A stretch of 16,375 nucleotides of DNA, taken from contig JAWXAZ010000033.1 of NCBI GenBank assembly GCA_034439755.1, positions 1-16,375 of the forward strand, written 5' to 3'. Source of the DNA: B1 sp034439755. GTDB taxonomy: Bacteria; Bacteroidota; Bacteroidia; UKL13-3. Positions 7,255 to 15,177 of the stretch are shown here, one piece after another. Both the position numbers and the translations under genes were made by a program. Within the stretch, counting starts at the first letter, position 1, and the number at the start of each line of letters is the position of its first letter. The notes below the pieces were generated by a model, which saw only the letters and a list, made by a program, of their open reading frames with translations, searched no databases and had not been told where the DNA came from.

Positions 7255-7707
7255 TTAGGCCTTCATAGCCAAATTCTTGCTAATATTGCGAAACGGATAC
7301 GCATTAATAACATGCCTGCGCACAAACCGCCCTTGGGTGCTCGAGTTTACCATTTTGATATATAATGAGCGAGGTACACCAAAATATTCATATGTGCTTC
7401 CATCCTGAAAAGTAACCTTGAGCGTTTGTCCCTTCCATTCATAATCGTCAATTGAACAATCGGTAACCGTTGCCAAATAATGTTCAGCATTTAGGGCATG
7501 CGTTTCGGGCGAAATGCTCACTAAAAAGTGATAGCCTTCAATAATCGATTTGCTTTTATGCTCTGCCTCTAAACGTTTTTCTTCATCGCTAGGAAACTTA
7601 TCAGGATGCCATTCCTTTATTAAGCCACGGTATTTCAACTTAAGTTCGGCTAAAGGAGTGTTGTGGTCGATGCCAAATATTTTTCTATAATCTACAATAC
7701 GTTTCAT
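7255..7707 (-). CDS. J-domain protein fused to a KTSC domain
   Basis: A 150-residue cytosolic protein with two domains. Residues 5-65 are a J domain: DYRKIFGIDHNTPLAELKLK, then KYRGLIKEWHPDKFPSDEE with the essential HPD at 34-36 that stimulates Hsp70 (DnaK) ATPase, and a final helix ending around HFLVS. Residues 82-142 match the KTSC domain, named for a C-terminal piece of some lysyl-tRNA synthetases: YEWKGQTLKVTFQDGSTYEY, YFGVPRSLYIKMVNSSTQGR and FVRRHVINAYPFR. KTSC usually occurs as a stand-alone short protein of unknown function. A DnaK-recruiting role follows from the HPD motif; what KTSC binds is not known. ATG at 7707 fits the start of the J domain. A -7 element lies about 80 nt upstream. 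Confidence 0.87.
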   Translation of the reverse strand: MKRIVDYRKIFGIDHNTPLAELKLKYRGLIKEWHPDKFPSDEEKRLEAEHKSKSIIEGYHFLVSISPETHALNAEHYLATVTDCSIDDYEWKGQTLKVTFQDGSTYEYFGVPRSLYIKMVNSSTQGRFVRRHVINAYPFRNISKNLAMKA

Positions 7708-7785
7708 TCAATATTCTTATGTTGGTTTATGTTTTACTTTACAAATAAACCCTAAATCGGTTCAGCCTGTAATACTAAATTTCTG

Positions 7786-7793
7786 CAAAGGTA
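7786..7793 (-). promoter_or_regulatory. -7 promoter element (TACCTTTG) for the J-domain/KTSC gene
   Basis: On the - strand TACCTTTG matches the Bacteroidota -7 consensus TAnnTTTG exactly. It would give a leader of roughly 70 nt before the ATG at 7707. No convincing TTTG -33 element lies at the ideal spacing; the nearest TTTG is about 27 nt upstream. Confidence 0.45.
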
Positions 7794-8000
7794 AGGTTAT
7801 TTATGTTTCTCTGTCTGAACCAAACAAAAATATGACCAATCTTTTATCCTTTGATAATGAGGCTTATAAAATTTAAATTAGACTAAAAGCAAATTAGACT
7901 AGAATGTTAATTGGTTTTTTATTCGGCTAATTGTGGCAAAAGCCATTGTTTTTATAACATTAAACCGCATAAATCGCGTAATTTGCTCTTCTAATCAATT

Positions 8001-8384
8001 ATGAAACAATTTCTTCTAAGTACCTTTACTGTTCACAAATTAAGGCGACTCGTCATCGGTGAAACCATTGGTAAGTTTTTTGCTTTTATGATTGGTCTTT
8101 CAAGTGCCAAACTATTTACCTATAAAGTTATTGAGCAAAAGGGACTAAAAAACCTTTTTGGTTTATTGCCCCGAAAACAAATAGTAATGCACCGCGTACC
8201 ACATTGGGTGGAGCTGTTGTTTGCCGCCATTATTGGTTTTATTGTGATGGAGATTTTTTATTATTTTTTCCTGCAAATAAATACTGTTTGGGTATGGAGA
8301 AAATGTTTAAGAGGTTTTGTTTACCTCAAAAGAGGGTTTGCGTATTTAAAGTTGATTATTACGCAGGCAACTGTTCAACCATAA
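8001..8384 (+). CDS. Small membrane protein of unknown function
   Basis: A 127-residue protein that I do not recognise. It has two hydrophobic segments, about 17-40 (LVIGETIGKFFAFMIGLSS...) and 68-92 (WVELLFAAIIGFIVMEIFYY...), separated by a basic loop (LLPRKQIVMHR). The C-terminal tail is basic, with a small internal repeat FVYLKRGFAYLKL (106-118). It should sit in the inner membrane with basic loops in the cytoplasm. ATG at 8001 is the first in frame. The stop overlaps the A run of a strong terminator. It is convergent with the ice-binding-like gene and stands alone. Confidence 0.65.
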   Translation: MKQFLLSTFTVHKLRRLVIGETIGKFFAFMIGLSSAKLFTYKVIEQKGLKNLFGLLPRKQIVMHRVPHWVELLFAAIIGFIVMEIFYYFFLQINTVWVWRKCLRGFVYLKRGFAYLKLIITQATVQP

Positions 8385-8420
8385 AAAAAGGGCAGGAAAA
8401 TTTTCCCCTGCCCTTTTTCT
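8383..8420. terminator. Strong bidirectional rho-independent terminator
   Basis: GGGCAGG (8390-8396) pairs with CCTGCCC (8407-8413) around an aaaattttcc centre, flanked by an A run on the left and TTTTTCTTT on the right. Both strands therefore have a GC-rich stem followed by a U tract. It lies between the convergent membrane-protein gene (+, stop at 8384) and the ice-binding-like gene (-, stop near 8441), and ends transcription from both. Confidence 0.9.
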
Positions 8421-8440
8421 TTATCAAAAAAAATAGTTAA

Positions 8441-9544
8441 CTATTTAATTTTATTGCCATCAAGAATTACAGCTGTTTGAGCCAAAGCTCTTCCGTTTAG
8501 GGATGCACCTGTACCTAAGGTAATGCCTGTTTTCGACAATATTACTCCTTCAAAATGAGCAGTAGTTCCTATAACAACTTTTCCCGCTACTTGCCAAATA
8601 ATGTTCTTCGCCTGAGCACCGCCAATAAGGGTTACTTTTATGGCTGAGCTGGTTGTAAGGTCTCCTGCAATCTGAAAAATCCAGATATCATTTGCCGCAC
8701 CAGAAATGGTTACACTAGTAGGAACTGTAACAGTATTGGTCCATTTGTAAAGTCCTGGAGTAAGTGTTTTTCCTCCAATATTACCGGTACCCAATTCAAA
8801 GAAATCAGGAGTAGGACGACCAGCTGCATCGTTATAAGCGGTATTCATATTGTCTACTGCCGTGGTAAGGTTAATGGGTGTTGGAGATGCCATATCTGCA
8901 CCATAAATCCTGCCTGTTACTTGGCTAGCTGTTGCATACCCCGTGGCAGCAGTTAAACCAAATCCAGTTATGTAAGAAGTAGCTGCTGGACTCAATCCTA
9001 AGTCACCAGTTATATTAGATGTTGGGTTATTGTTGATGGCCGTTTTAGCCAGAATTACATAATTACCAGCTGTACCCAAATCAACCACCGCTAATGTTGT
9101 ATTGCTTCCGCCAGTAGTAAAATTCCATGTAGTATTGTTTGCTAACGCTTTTCCATCGGTGCTTTTAGCACCTGTAGATATAGATGCTGTATAAACCAAA
9201 TTAGCATCTAGCATAACTGCTGGTGTAAATGTGGCAATTTTTGCCGAATAATCTACAATGCCTGTAACAGATGTTGTTCCTTGTTTTAAGGTAAAAGTAA
9301 CTGCATTGATTGTTAAAGAATCCATGGCCACATTAAAGTTTATAGATATTACCTTGCTGCGTCCAACTCCTACTGCCTTATCGGCAGGACTTGTAGATAC
9401 TACCAAAGGTGCCAATATAACGGGGGTTTGTGGATCGGTGGTCTTGTCTTTTTTGCAGCCAACTACCCATACAATTAACATCAACGCTATAAGCGGCATG
9501 CTTTTAAATAATTTTCCTAAGTTTTTTAGTTTTGAATTTTCCAT
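8441..9544 (-). CDS. DUF3494 ice-binding-like lipoprotein with Ig-like domain
   Basis: A lipoprotein of 367 residues: signal peptide 1-29, lipobox VVGC with Cys30, then KKDK. Residues ~46-144 form a bacterial Ig-like domain of the SbsA/Big_5 type: VVSTSPADKAVGVG, ISINFNVAMD, the KIATFTPAVMLDANLVYTAS strand, and a terminal NTTWNFTTG. Residues ~150-365 are a DUF3494 ice-binding-like beta-solenoid: DLGTAGNYVILAKTAI, SNITGDLGLSPAATSYITGF, TLTPGLYKWTNTVTVP (260-275), NDIWIFQIAGDLTTSS, KNIIWQVAGKVVIGTTAHFE and TGASLNGRALAQTAV. All the usual family landmarks are present. Known members bind ice or inhibit its recrystallisation; many uncharacterised relatives may be adhesins, so the activity here is inferred. 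It is probably anchored at the cell surface. ATG at 9544 starts the signal peptide. Confidence 0.88.
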   Translation of the reverse strand: MENSKLKNLGKLFKSMPLIALMLIVWVVGCKKDKTTDPQTPVILAPLVVSTSPADKAVGVGRSKVISINFNVAMDSLTINAVTFTLKQGTTSVTGIVDYSAKIATFTPAVMLDANLVYTASISTGAKSTDGKALANNTTWNFTTGGSNTTLAVVDLGTAGNYVILAKTAINNNPTSNITGDLGLSPAATSYITGFGLTAATGYATASQVTGRIYGADMASPTPINLTTAVDNMNTAYNDAAGRPTPDFFELGTGNIGGKTLTPGLYKWTNTVTVPTSVTISGAANDIWIFQIAGDLTTSSAIKVTLIGGAQAKNIIWQVAGKVVIGTTAHFEGVILSKTGITLGTGASLNGRALAQTAVILDGNKIK

Positions 9545-9579
9545 TTTTTGTTTTTAAATTTTCTCTTTTCGCAATTTAC

Positions 9580-9597
9580 CGTGAATTTATTTTCACG
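9580..9597 (-). terminator. Small hairpin after the Lys/His-tail protein gene
   Basis: CGTGAA (9580-9585) and TTCACG (9592-9597) form a perfect 6-bp stem with a 6-nt loop, about 25 nt past the - strand stop at 9621. There is no clear U run after it. It may be a weak terminator or a site in the leader of the next gene. Confidence 0.3.
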
Positions 9598-9620
9598 TTA
9601 TATTTTTTGTTCATGTTGAA

Positions 9621-9983
9621 TTAATGCTTGCCTTTATGTTTGCCTTTATGTTTGCCTTTAGGCATCCCATTGTTTTTTTGACCTTTTTGGTGCCAGCTTC
9701 CTTTTACCCAGGTTACGCCATGTTTGCCATTCTTCCAATATCCAGGCTTATGGTAATATCCATTTTGTGGTGGTGCTACCCAATGTCCGCCAGCGTACCT
9801 ATAAGAACCACCAACCAGCTCCCAATCTTCCTCTATCCATATATAGGTAGGACTGGGTTGTGGTGTTCTAACTATTACTGGCAAAGTTGGACGAATTGTG
9901 ACATATATCTGTGCAGATGCCGAAAGTGTTATTGTAAAAAATAGGACCACTAAAAAAAGCCACTTGAAGGATTTTTGTTTCAT
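9621..9983 (-). CDS. Small exported aromatic-rich protein with KGKH repeat tail
   Basis: A 120-residue protein with signal peptide 1-24 (ending SASAQ). The middle is rich in Tyr, Trp and Gly: YIWIEEDWELVGGSYRYAGG, HWVAPPQNGYYHKPGYWKNG and KHGVTWVKGSW. This resembles small Bacteroidota proteins with repeated YxW/GYW motifs (YXWGXW-type), which are exported and uncharacterised. The C-terminus is a Lys/Gly/His repeat, KGKHKGKHKGKH, that could bind metal or nucleic acid; that is a guess. It is encoded by three 12-nt direct repeats at the DNA level. It precedes the ice-binding-like gene on the same strand, with 76 nt between them. Confidence 0.78.
   Translation of the reverse strand: MKQKSFKWLFLVVLFFTITLSASAQIYVTIRPTLPVIVRTPQPSPTYIWIEEDWELVGGSYRYAGGHWVAPPQNGYYHKPGYWKNGKHGVTWVKGSWHQKGQKNNGMPKGKHKGKHKGKH
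9627..9662 (-). repeat. Three 12-nt tandem repeats encoding KGKH units
   Basis: Three nearly identical 12-nt units on the plus strand (9627-9638, 9639-9650, 9651-9662; core tttgcctttatg) encode KGKH repeats at the C-terminus. The unit length is a multiple of three, so unit gain or loss keeps the frame. Confidence 0.85.
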
Positions 9984-10654
9984 AATTGAATGTTTTTATT
10001 TATTTATGAAGTTCATTTTTGCGGGTAATTGATTGAGCAGTAACAAGTCATAGGTATGCCTTAAATGCCTGCTTAAGCAAGGTCAAAAGTCAATATATCC
10101 AACCCATAATTTGTTACATATTTTTAATAATAACTTTCATTAAGCCCACTTTGGCTTATGCTAACTCGCAATAAAAATGAAGCTATATTTCTGGTCTGAA
10201 CCAATTAAGTTTTCAATAAACTGGATTCCAATCTGTAATTCATGTAGTTATGGCATTGTTAATGAAAAGCGACAAGATGTTAAGTCAAAACATTTTTGGG
10301 CTATTACATATTACCTATCGCGATTTGGTATAAAATAGCTCTCTGTTATTTATTGCAGTTTGGTATGTTTTTATGACGAATGTCGGTTTTGTAAGCGTTT
10401 TTGAAAGTTGGTTTCCAAATAAAATTGTCAAGTTTTGTTACGATAAATATTTTGTTGGAGTCGGCTTTAAGGAGGTAGTTGGTAAAATTATTTTCCAGTG
10501 TTCTTAAACTAGCAAGGCCGCAAGACGATAGTTGTTGTTTTGTTGCCAATGCTCCTAAACGGTCAATTGATGTGGTATGTCTCTTAGTATAACAAAATGA
10601 CTAAGGCTGTTTTTTGCCGTCAATATTGGCTTTTTATTTACAATAGCTTTTGCA
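9984..10654. other. 671-nt stretch with no recognisable gene
   Basis: It lies between the start of the Lys/His-tail gene and the end of the TonB-dependent receptor, both on the - strand. The longest frame (10346-10549, -, from a TTG) gives 67 residues and extends without a start to about 84; I recognise no family in it. It could be a remnant or chance. A YTGAACCR motif lies at 10193-10202. No tRNA, terminator or clear promoter was seen. Confidence 0.5.
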
Positions 10655-13066
10655 TTAGAATTTATAATTGTAACCAAATCTTATTACTTGTGTTTCGTAA
10701 TAGTCGGTGCTTGTGTAATTGAAACCTCTACCCTGAATATCTTTTTTGATGATCATGGTATTTAGCATATCTGTTGCGTTCAAAAATAATTCGCCTTTTC
10801 CTTTTTGTAAACTCTTTTTTATGCCAAGATTTAATGAAAATCGTTGGGCAATTTTGCCTTGTGGAATAATGTCTGGCGCCAAATAAATAGCGGTTAATTG
10901 TACATCCACATTTTTAGGAAAATGAAAGGTATTGTTTAATTTAACATTCCCCGATATAGCTTCTTGTTTGGCGGCTGTAAAGGTATTTGGTTCAGGGTAT
11001 TTATTTAACACTGTAAAAGCATTAATCTGATTGTGATAGCCATTAAGGTTTAAATTAAAGGAATACCATTTTGCAATTTCTTGAGACAACACAATTTCTA
11101 AGCCTGTGTTATAACTTCTACCTGCGTTTTGAAATATGGCATATATCAAATTGCTGTTTGGCGCAATACTCGAAATACGTGTAATGGTTCCATCGGCAAA
11201 ACGATGATAAGCAGCAGCATAAAAATAGCCCTTTACCCAACTTGTTTTGTAGCCAAGTTCAAATGAATTGGTGAACTGTGGTTGCAGGGCAGGATTTCCA
11301 ACTTTAATAATTTCGGCATCATCGTATTTTGGGAAAATCCTTATGTCCACTTCATTGGGTCTATCTACTCTGCGGTTATAGAATAGTGAAATTTTGTTGC
11401 GATTATTTAACTTATAGGCTAATCTTGCATTGGGAAAAGGCTGCGTGTAATTATATCCATCACTTTTGTAGGTGTTATGATTGTGATTAACTTCATACTG
11501 AATTTTTACATATTCTAAACGCAATCCTAATTCGGCTTCCCATAATTTGTTTTCAAAGATATAGTTTCCATAAATGGCGGGAATCAATTCTTTGTATGTT
11601 GCCCAGCCTCCTGCATTGGTGTCTAAAACAGAATTTGCCCCAGGAATAAATTGCATATTAGTGGGAATAATTCTATTGCGAAGTTTTATTCCTGTTTCAA
11701 TTCGTCCGTATTTTAAAGGTTTTATATAGTCTATATTGAAATCGTAAACTTGCTCGTCTGATAATAATTTAAAGGCATCTGTTCCTGTTGAGGTTGGTAA
11801 ATAATTATCATAAAAATATTTTTCGTCCTCTCTATGAAAGGTATAGTTCAAGCCAATATTCAATAAGCGACCTGCTTCTTTAAATTTATGTTGATAGGCA
11901 GCAGTTGCCATAAAGGTTGTCTTTAATTCGTCTTCTAAAAACTGCCATAATCTTTGCCTTTCTGGATTGTTGGCAATAAAAAATGGTTGGTCGCCTCTGT
12001 CTATTATTTTCTCGCTGCCAAATAAGGTGGAAATGGTTAGCATGTTGTTATCGTTTATACTCCAATCAAAACCGGCTTTTGACGTGAAAAAATTGGTATT
12101 TCTGTTCCTTTTTAATTGCTGATTAATCACCGTTCCATCATCGTACCTGCGGGTCACAAATTCATTTTTGTTTAGGGTTTGTGTATAAAGGTTATCAGCT
12201 TGAAAGAAGGCATTTATTTTCTTTTTTCTGTAATTTAAGGATAGGGTTGGATTTGTTTTTGGCGTATTTTGGTATTGCGGACGAATGGTGGACAAATTTT
12301 CTTGTCGAACCCACAAAGATCCTAAACCTATTGTGAAACCAACCTTGCCATTAAATCCTTCTTGCTTGTTTTTCTTATAAACAATATTGATAATTCCTGC
12401 GTTGCCATTGGCATCATATTTTGCAGAAGGATTGTTGATGATTTCTATTTTTTCGATTGCCGAGGCAGGGATATTATCTAGGCCGGTTTGACTTCCAAAG
12501 CCAGTTAAGGCAGTTTGCTTGCCATCAATTAATATGGTTATTTTGTCGTTTCCTCTTAATTGTACTTTTCCGTCTTGAACCGATATGCCAGGCAGGTTCT
12601 GCATGCTTTGCAAAACTGATCCTCCACTTTGGCTTATGTTATCATCGAGCGAAAAGGTTTTTTTATCCATTTTGCTGCCTACTTCATCTTTCTTAGCCGA
12701 AATAACAACTTCACTGAGTGTTTTTAAATCTTCCTCTAACACTATGCTGCCAATATCTAAAAAATCTGAAAGGCTTCCTACGTAAAGTGATTGCTTCTTG
12801 GTAATATATCCAATGAAATAAATTTCTAAGTAATAGTTGCTTGGCTTAATATTAGAAAGGGTAAAACGGCCCTCCTCATTGCTCACTGCTCCTGTGACAA
12901 AAGCACTATCTTTTTCTGTTTTTAATACTATGTTTACGTAAGACAAAGCAGATTTACCTGCCTTGTCTTTTATTAAACCTGAAAGGGTAATGCTTTTGTT
13001 TTGGCCAAATGATTGAGACGCCAGAACAGTGATTAAGATTAGTATGGAAGCAATTTTGGAAAGCAT
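10655..13066 (-). CDS. TonB-dependent receptor, carboxypeptidase-regulatory-like type
   Basis: An outer-membrane receptor of 803 residues from ATG at 13066. The frame is open 14 codons further, into the upstream PepSY-like gene, but the ATG at 13066 gives a proper signal peptide (MLSKIASILILITVLASQSF) and lies 1 nt after that gene's stop. After the signal come a carboxypeptidase-regulatory-like domain (ITLSGLIKDKAGKSALSYVN; NEEGRFTLSNIKPSNYYLEI), a plug domain (VLQSMQNLPGISVQDGKVQL; RGNDKITILIDGKQTALTGF; IPASAIEKIEIINNPSAKYD; GNAGIINIVYKKN), then a barrel with a PF14905-like pattern (for example LYRFADGTITR-type and FYNRRVDRPNEVDIRIFP strands), ending in YNYKF with the terminal Phe expected of a barrel. 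It would use TonB energy to import or bind a ligand, or act only as a barrel. The ligand is unknown. It is co-transcribed with the PepSY-like gene. Confidence 0.88.
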   Translation of the reverse strand: MLSKIASILILITVLASQSFGQNKSITLSGLIKDKAGKSALSYVNIVLKTEKDSAFVTGAVSNEEGRFTLSNIKPSNYYLEIYFIGYITKKQSLYVGSLSDFLDIGSIVLEEDLKTLSEVVISAKKDEVGSKMDKKTFSLDDNISQSGGSVLQSMQNLPGISVQDGKVQLRGNDKITILIDGKQTALTGFGSQTGLDNIPASAIEKIEIINNPSAKYDANGNAGIINIVYKKNKQEGFNGKVGFTIGLGSLWVRQENLSTIRPQYQNTPKTNPTLSLNYRKKKINAFFQADNLYTQTLNKNEFVTRRYDDGTVINQQLKRNRNTNFFTSKAGFDWSINDNNMLTISTLFGSEKIIDRGDQPFFIANNPERQRLWQFLEDELKTTFMATAAYQHKFKEAGRLLNIGLNYTFHREDEKYFYDNYLPTSTGTDAFKLLSDEQVYDFNIDYIKPLKYGRIETGIKLRNRIIPTNMQFIPGANSVLDTNAGGWATYKELIPAIYGNYIFENKLWEAELGLRLEYVKIQYEVNHNHNTYKSDGYNYTQPFPNARLAYKLNNRNKISLFYNRRVDRPNEVDIRIFPKYDDAEIIKVGNPALQPQFTNSFELGYKTSWVKGYFYAAAYHRFADGTITRISSIAPNSNLIYAIFQNAGRSYNTGLEIVLSQEIAKWYSFNLNLNGYHNQINAFTVLNKYPEPNTFTAAKQEAISGNVKLNNTFHFPKNVDVQLTAIYLAPDIIPQGKIAQRFSLNLGIKKSLQKGKGELFLNATDMLNTMIIKKDIQGRGFNYTSTDYYETQVIRFGYNYKF

Positions 13067-13067
13067 T

Positions 13068-13496
13068 TTAGTTTTTAATTTCTTTGATGAAATTCCCCTT
13101 GCTGTCAAAAATTAAATCCATTCCTTTTATTTCTACTTCAAAGGTAACCTTGTCATTTGCATCAGTAATTTTAGCGGCTTCTTTGATTTTTTTACCCGGG
13201 TATTTTTTTGAAACATATTCTTTCACATTTGCAGGAAGTGCATCTATGCCGATTTCTAATTCTGTTTCCAAAATTTTCCCTGAAGCATCTATCAAAACAG
13301 AATATTCTGTTTCATTCATTTCAAACTCGGCTTCGTAGTTACCTTTCTCTTTTTCCCACTTGGTTTCTTTGGCATTGGGATATTGTTTTTGAAATGCAGT
13401 TTTTACAGGAGTAGGAACATCTTTTTCCTGCAATTTTTGTGCGAAGGTGAGTGATGTAATCATCGCTGCAACCACCATTAATGCTAGTTTTTTCAT
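13068..13496 (-). CDS. PepSY-like periplasmic protein (two repeats)
   Basis: A 142-residue protein with signal peptide 1-19 (ending LTFAQ), rich in Lys and Glu. It holds two PepSY_like (PF11396-type) repeats. The first runs from VPTPVKTAFQKQYPNAKETK through WEKEKGNYEAEFEMNETEYS and LIDASGKILETE. The second runs from LPANVKEYVSKKYPGKKIKE through KVTFEVEIKGMDLIFDSKGN. Such proteins are periplasmic or outer-membrane associated and of uncertain role; ligand binding or protease control has been proposed for the wider PepSY group. It is the first gene of an operon with the TonB-dependent receptor (1 nt gap), and a two-component system lies just upstream on the same strand. That pairing suggests it is part of the system's output. 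A -7 element lies about 35 nt before its ATG. Confidence 0.85.
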   Translation of the reverse strand: MKKLALMVVAAMITSLTFAQKLQEKDVPTPVKTAFQKQYPNAKETKWEKEKGNYEAEFEMNETEYSVLIDASGKILETELEIGIDALPANVKEYVSKKYPGKKIKEAAKITDANDKVTFEVEIKGMDLIFDSKGNFIKEIKN

Positions 13497-13911
13497 TGTT
13501 TTTTCTTTTGTTGATTAAAATTTACACCACAAAGTTACAAACAGATTTAGAAGAAATTTAGAGTATTATTACCAGCATCAAATTTATTTATATTTAGCTC
13601 TTTTGTACCCATAATACAAAATATCACTAGCGTTGCGTTGTTTTAATAAGTATTTCTTTTAAAGCATTGTTAATATTAGGTCCGCCAGGTTTATTCACCT
13701 AAGACGATTTGAATTTATTTTAAAATTAATAGCCTTATTTTACAGGAAATCATTCAATGATGAATCCCAAAAAATAGGTGTTTTCTCAAATAATGAGTAT
13801 GGTGTTTTCCGCCTCGTTTTAAACCATGGTAAATAGGCACAATGGCAAATTAAAATAAAGTGTATCACATGGGTATTGGAAATGTTGTATCGGTTAGCCC
13901 AATTAATTGCT
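13497..13911. other. 415-nt stretch between kinase and PepSY-like genes
   Basis: It holds the promoter region of the PepSY-like/receptor operon (see the -7 element at 13530-13537) and a small dyad, ATCATT-c-AATGAT (13749-13761), that could be an operator. A - strand frame around 13755-13850 is open for about 36 codons, but I recognise nothing in it. No terminator is clear after the kinase stop. Confidence 0.5.
13530..13537 (-). promoter_or_regulatory. -7 promoter element (TAACTTTG) of the PepSY-like/receptor operon
   Basis: On the - strand TAACTTTG matches TAnnTTTG exactly and lies 33 nt before the ATG of the PepSY-like gene, giving a leader of roughly 25-30 nt. No clear TTTG -33 box is present, as expected if an activator such as the neighbouring response regulator is needed; that last step is inference. 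Confidence 0.5.
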
Positions 13912-15177
13912 TTAAAAAGTTACCGAAAAAGCATGAAACTTATCCGTAAATGAATAGGATATTGTCCAGTTATTGTGTTCCGCAATCTTCTTTATAATGG
14001 CTAAACCCAAGCCATTGCCCTGCTCGGATGGATTTGATTTAGAGAAGCGGTTAAATAGGTTCTGGGCCAACAATGGCTTTAAGGGGCCCGAGTTGGATAT
14101 AACCAGAGAATGTTGAGTTAGTTTAATCAAAATTTGCCCATCGGTAACATTATGCCTTATTGCGTTAAGAAATAAATTGCTGATAAGAACTTCTGCTAAA
14201 ACAGGGTTTGATTTTACCGGTACTTTTTGGGCCATTTCCATTTTTATAAGGAGGTTCTTTGCCCTTGCCTGCTCTGTAAAAAAATCAAGTTGCTTTTCAA
14301 TGGTTTCATTCAAATACACTATTCCTTTTTCACTATAATTTTCGTTTTCCAATTTAGAAAGCAATAATAGATTTTTGTTTAATCGGTTCAGGCGGAAAAC
14401 GCTTTCATTTAAAGAACTCAAGATATTATATTGTTCTGGGCTGAAGTCTGAACTTTGAATAAATGTATCGATTTTTGCCTGAAAAATAGCCAAAGGTGTT
14501 TGCAATTCGTGGGCAGCATTTTCAACAAATTCTCGCTGAATTTGGTAGATAACGGTGTTTCTTTCTATCAGTTTTTTGATGCTATTGTTTAGGCGGTTAA
14601 ACTCTTCAATATTTGTTTTTTTCAAATTGGGTTGAATAGACTTATCAACTTCAAAGTTTTCAATTTCATTTATCGTTTCGTTAAATGGCTTCCAAAGATT
14701 GATGGATAATCTTTTTGTGATTGCATATAAGCCAAGGAGTAACAGTGAAATAATAAACAAAAACAGAAAAGCAATACTTTCCATTAAGTCCTCTGTTTCC
14801 ACTAAATTAATTCGTGCCGAATAGGTATATGGATTCCCCTCAATATGGATAGAAGCATTAAGCTCACGGTAGGGCTCAATTTCGGCGTCTAAAGTATCGT
14901 AGTAAGTGTTATTAAATAAGGAATCTTTCGCCAAGTTTTTAAATGGTTCAATCTTAATATTTCTATTGTATTTATTCCAATCCGCAATTTCCTCCACGGT
15001 TAATGTTGGCAAGGAATATTTAATAAATTCATTCTTATGAAGTATCAGTGTTTCGTCTGTTTCTTGGAGGTAGAGTCTTTCTGCAATAAAATAGAACAGA
15101 GGTGCAGATACGGTTAAGAGCAGTACTGAAAAAATTAGATAAGCGCTTGATGTTTTATGTAGCAGTTTTTTAGTCAT
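13912..15177 (-). CDS. Sensor histidine kinase of a two-component system
   Basis: An inner-membrane kinase of 421 residues. Membrane segments are at about 10-34 and 136-152, flanking a periplasmic sensor of about 100 residues with no family I recognise. A short HAMP-like linker follows (about 155-205). The dimerisation/phosphoacceptor helix has ENAAHELQTPLAIF with His223. The ATPase domain shows the N box (SNLFLNAIRHN, 333-343), a G1-like VISNSGP with Asn in place of the usual Asp (359-365), an F box (LFNRF) and the G2 box GNGLGLAI (387-394). The Asn at G1 is common in Bacteroidota kinases and does not by itself mean loss of activity. Its start codon overlaps the 3' end of the response regulator by 8 nt, so the two are translationally coupled partners. 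Confidence 0.9.
   Translation of the reverse strand: MTKKLLHKTSSAYLIFSVLLLTVSAPLFYFIAERLYLQETDETLILHKNEFIKYSLPTLTVEEIADWNKYNRNIKIEPFKNLAKDSLFNNTYYDTLDAEIEPYRELNASIHIEGNPYTYSARINLVETEDLMESIAFLFLFIISLLLLGLYAITKRLSINLWKPFNETINEIENFEVDKSIQPNLKKTNIEEFNRLNNSIKKLIERNTVIYQIQREFVENAAHELQTPLAIFQAKIDTFIQSSDFSPEQYNILSSLNESVFRLNRLNKNLLLLSKLENENYSEKGIVYLNETIEKQLDFFTEQARAKNLLIKMEMAQKVPVKSNPVLAEVLISNLFLNAIRHNVTDGQILIKLTQHSLVISNSGPLKPLLAQNLFNRFSKSNPSEQGNGLGLAIIKKIAEHNNWTISYSFTDKFHAFSVTF

Noticed and set aside
10346..10549. A 67-residue minus-strand ORF
   Set aside because: It begins with TTG, resembles no family I know and lies in AT-rich intergenic DNA. A gene remnant is possible but not supported.
10614..10640. 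Possible terminator after the TonB-dependent receptor (GCC...GGC flanked by T runs)
   Set aside because: The flanking T runs cannot pair with each other, and only about 3 bp of stem remain.
12457..12785. Plus-strand ORFs inside the receptor gene, and similar shadows inside the aldehyde dehydrogenase, DUF6588-like, ice-binding-like and PepSY-like genes
   Set aside because: They lie antisense or out of frame to well-supported coding regions and have no domain or signal features.
13067..13108. Start at 13108 for the TonB-dependent receptor
   Set aside because: It would overlap the PepSY-like coding sequence and push the signal peptide 14 residues inward; ATG at 13066 fits better.
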